From the NCBI GenBank assembly GCA_903868375.1, contig CAIPVD010000053.1, forward strand, positions 1 through 15,226: a DNA stretch of 15,226 bases, in the 5' to 3' direction. Each line of letters begins with the position of its first letter. The stretch's first letter is position 1. The notes under the pieces were generated by a model, which worked only from the letters and a program-made list of their open reading frames with translations, searched no databases and was not told where the DNA came from. This document shows positions 15,045 to 15,226 of the stretch, piece by piece. Made by a program: the position numbers and the translations under genes. Origin of the DNA: an uncultured delta proteobacterium (GTDB lineage: Bacteria > UBA10199 > GCA-002796325 > 1-14-0-20-49-13).

Positions 15045-15226
15045 GCATTTTTACCACTTGGAGAAGGTCATCTTGCATGCGCTGGTAGTCGATTTGCGAT
15101 GTAAGACCATATGCATAGGCAATATCAAATACAGATGCCGATTCTTTTGCAGATGCAGAAGAAATATTGAAGAAGCGTTTTCTATCCTTTAAGCCACTTC
15201 TACCATTACCCTCTGCAATATTAAGA
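15028..15226 (-). CDS. Four-helix-bundle protein (23S rRNA intervening-sequence family), 3' part
   Basis: A partial gene cut by the right edge of the window. Reading the minus strand from 15225 to the TAG at 15028-15030 gives 65 uninterrupted codons. It starts LNIAEGNGRSGLKDRKRFFN, the family hallmark (NIAEG-GR-S--D--RF), followed by ISSASAKESASVFDIAYAYG, matching the third helix (A-GS--E----L-IA---G). The C-terminal helix carries DDLLQVVKMLSKL. The start codon and about the first 45 residues lie outside the window. Members of this family (PF05635/TIGR02436) were first seen encoded in 23S rRNA intervening sequences and are also common as free-standing genes; their role is unsettled. Here it is not in an rRNA gene as far as visible. 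It converges with the histidine kinase, 52 bases apart. The assignment rests on motif recall. Confidence 0.85.
   Translation of the reverse strand, partial: LNIAEGNGRSGLKDRKRFFNISSASAKESASVFDIAYAYGLTSQIDYQRMQDDLLQVVKMLSKLS

Noticed and set aside
1..15226. CRISPR array, prophage, insertion sequence or toxin-antitoxin pair
   Set aside because: No regularly spaced repeats, transposase, integrase or small paired genes were seen.

Overview
The window looks like a chromosomal housekeeping segment of a Gram-negative bacterium, with moderate GC and dense gene packing. The gene content (pgpA, cinA, thpR, recA, radA, alaS, an RND/MMPL exporter, a hybrid-free sensor kinase) and the recA/alaS proximity fit a deltaproteobacterial-type or related lineage. 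That placement is inference; there is no rRNA here and no phylogeny was run.

Layout. A 97-residue orphan gene (32-325, +) converges on a sulfatase-modifying-factor-like gene (329-1207, -), which lies downstream of alaS (1256-3832, -). An unrecognised gene with a canonical EF-hand loop (3933-4700, +) diverges from alaS. It ends at a bidirectional terminator and a REP-like palindrome shared with the 3' end of recA. The minus-strand set pgpA-cinA-thpR-recA (8166 down to 4790) is an operon with ATGA stop/start overlaps at two junctions. radA (8326-9708, -) follows its own candidate promoter and diverges from a large 12-TM RND/MMPL-family exporter (9815-12364, +). Two minus-strand tRNA genes, Ala(CGC) then Val(CAC), lie between the exporter and a two-gene unit on the plus strand. 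That unit encodes a PhnD-type periplasmic binding protein with an N-terminal membrane segment and a HAMP-containing sensor histidine kinase. The right edge holds the 3' part of a four-helix-bundle (23S rRNA intervening-sequence family) protein on the minus strand.

How the genes work together. recA and radA act in recombinational repair, and cinA, pgpA and thpR are the usual small-metabolism companions of recA. alaS and the tRNA-Ala, which carries the G3.U70 identity pair that AlaRS recognises, form an enzyme/substrate pair. The binding protein and kinase most likely form a ligand-sensing unit, because no ABC permease or ATPase is present. Most of the window is ordinary core genome. The less ordinary items are the PhnD-like/kinase pair, the EF-hand protein sitting between recA and alaS, the FGE-fold protein lacking both catalytic cysteines, the basic tail of RecA and the partial four-helix-bundle gene.
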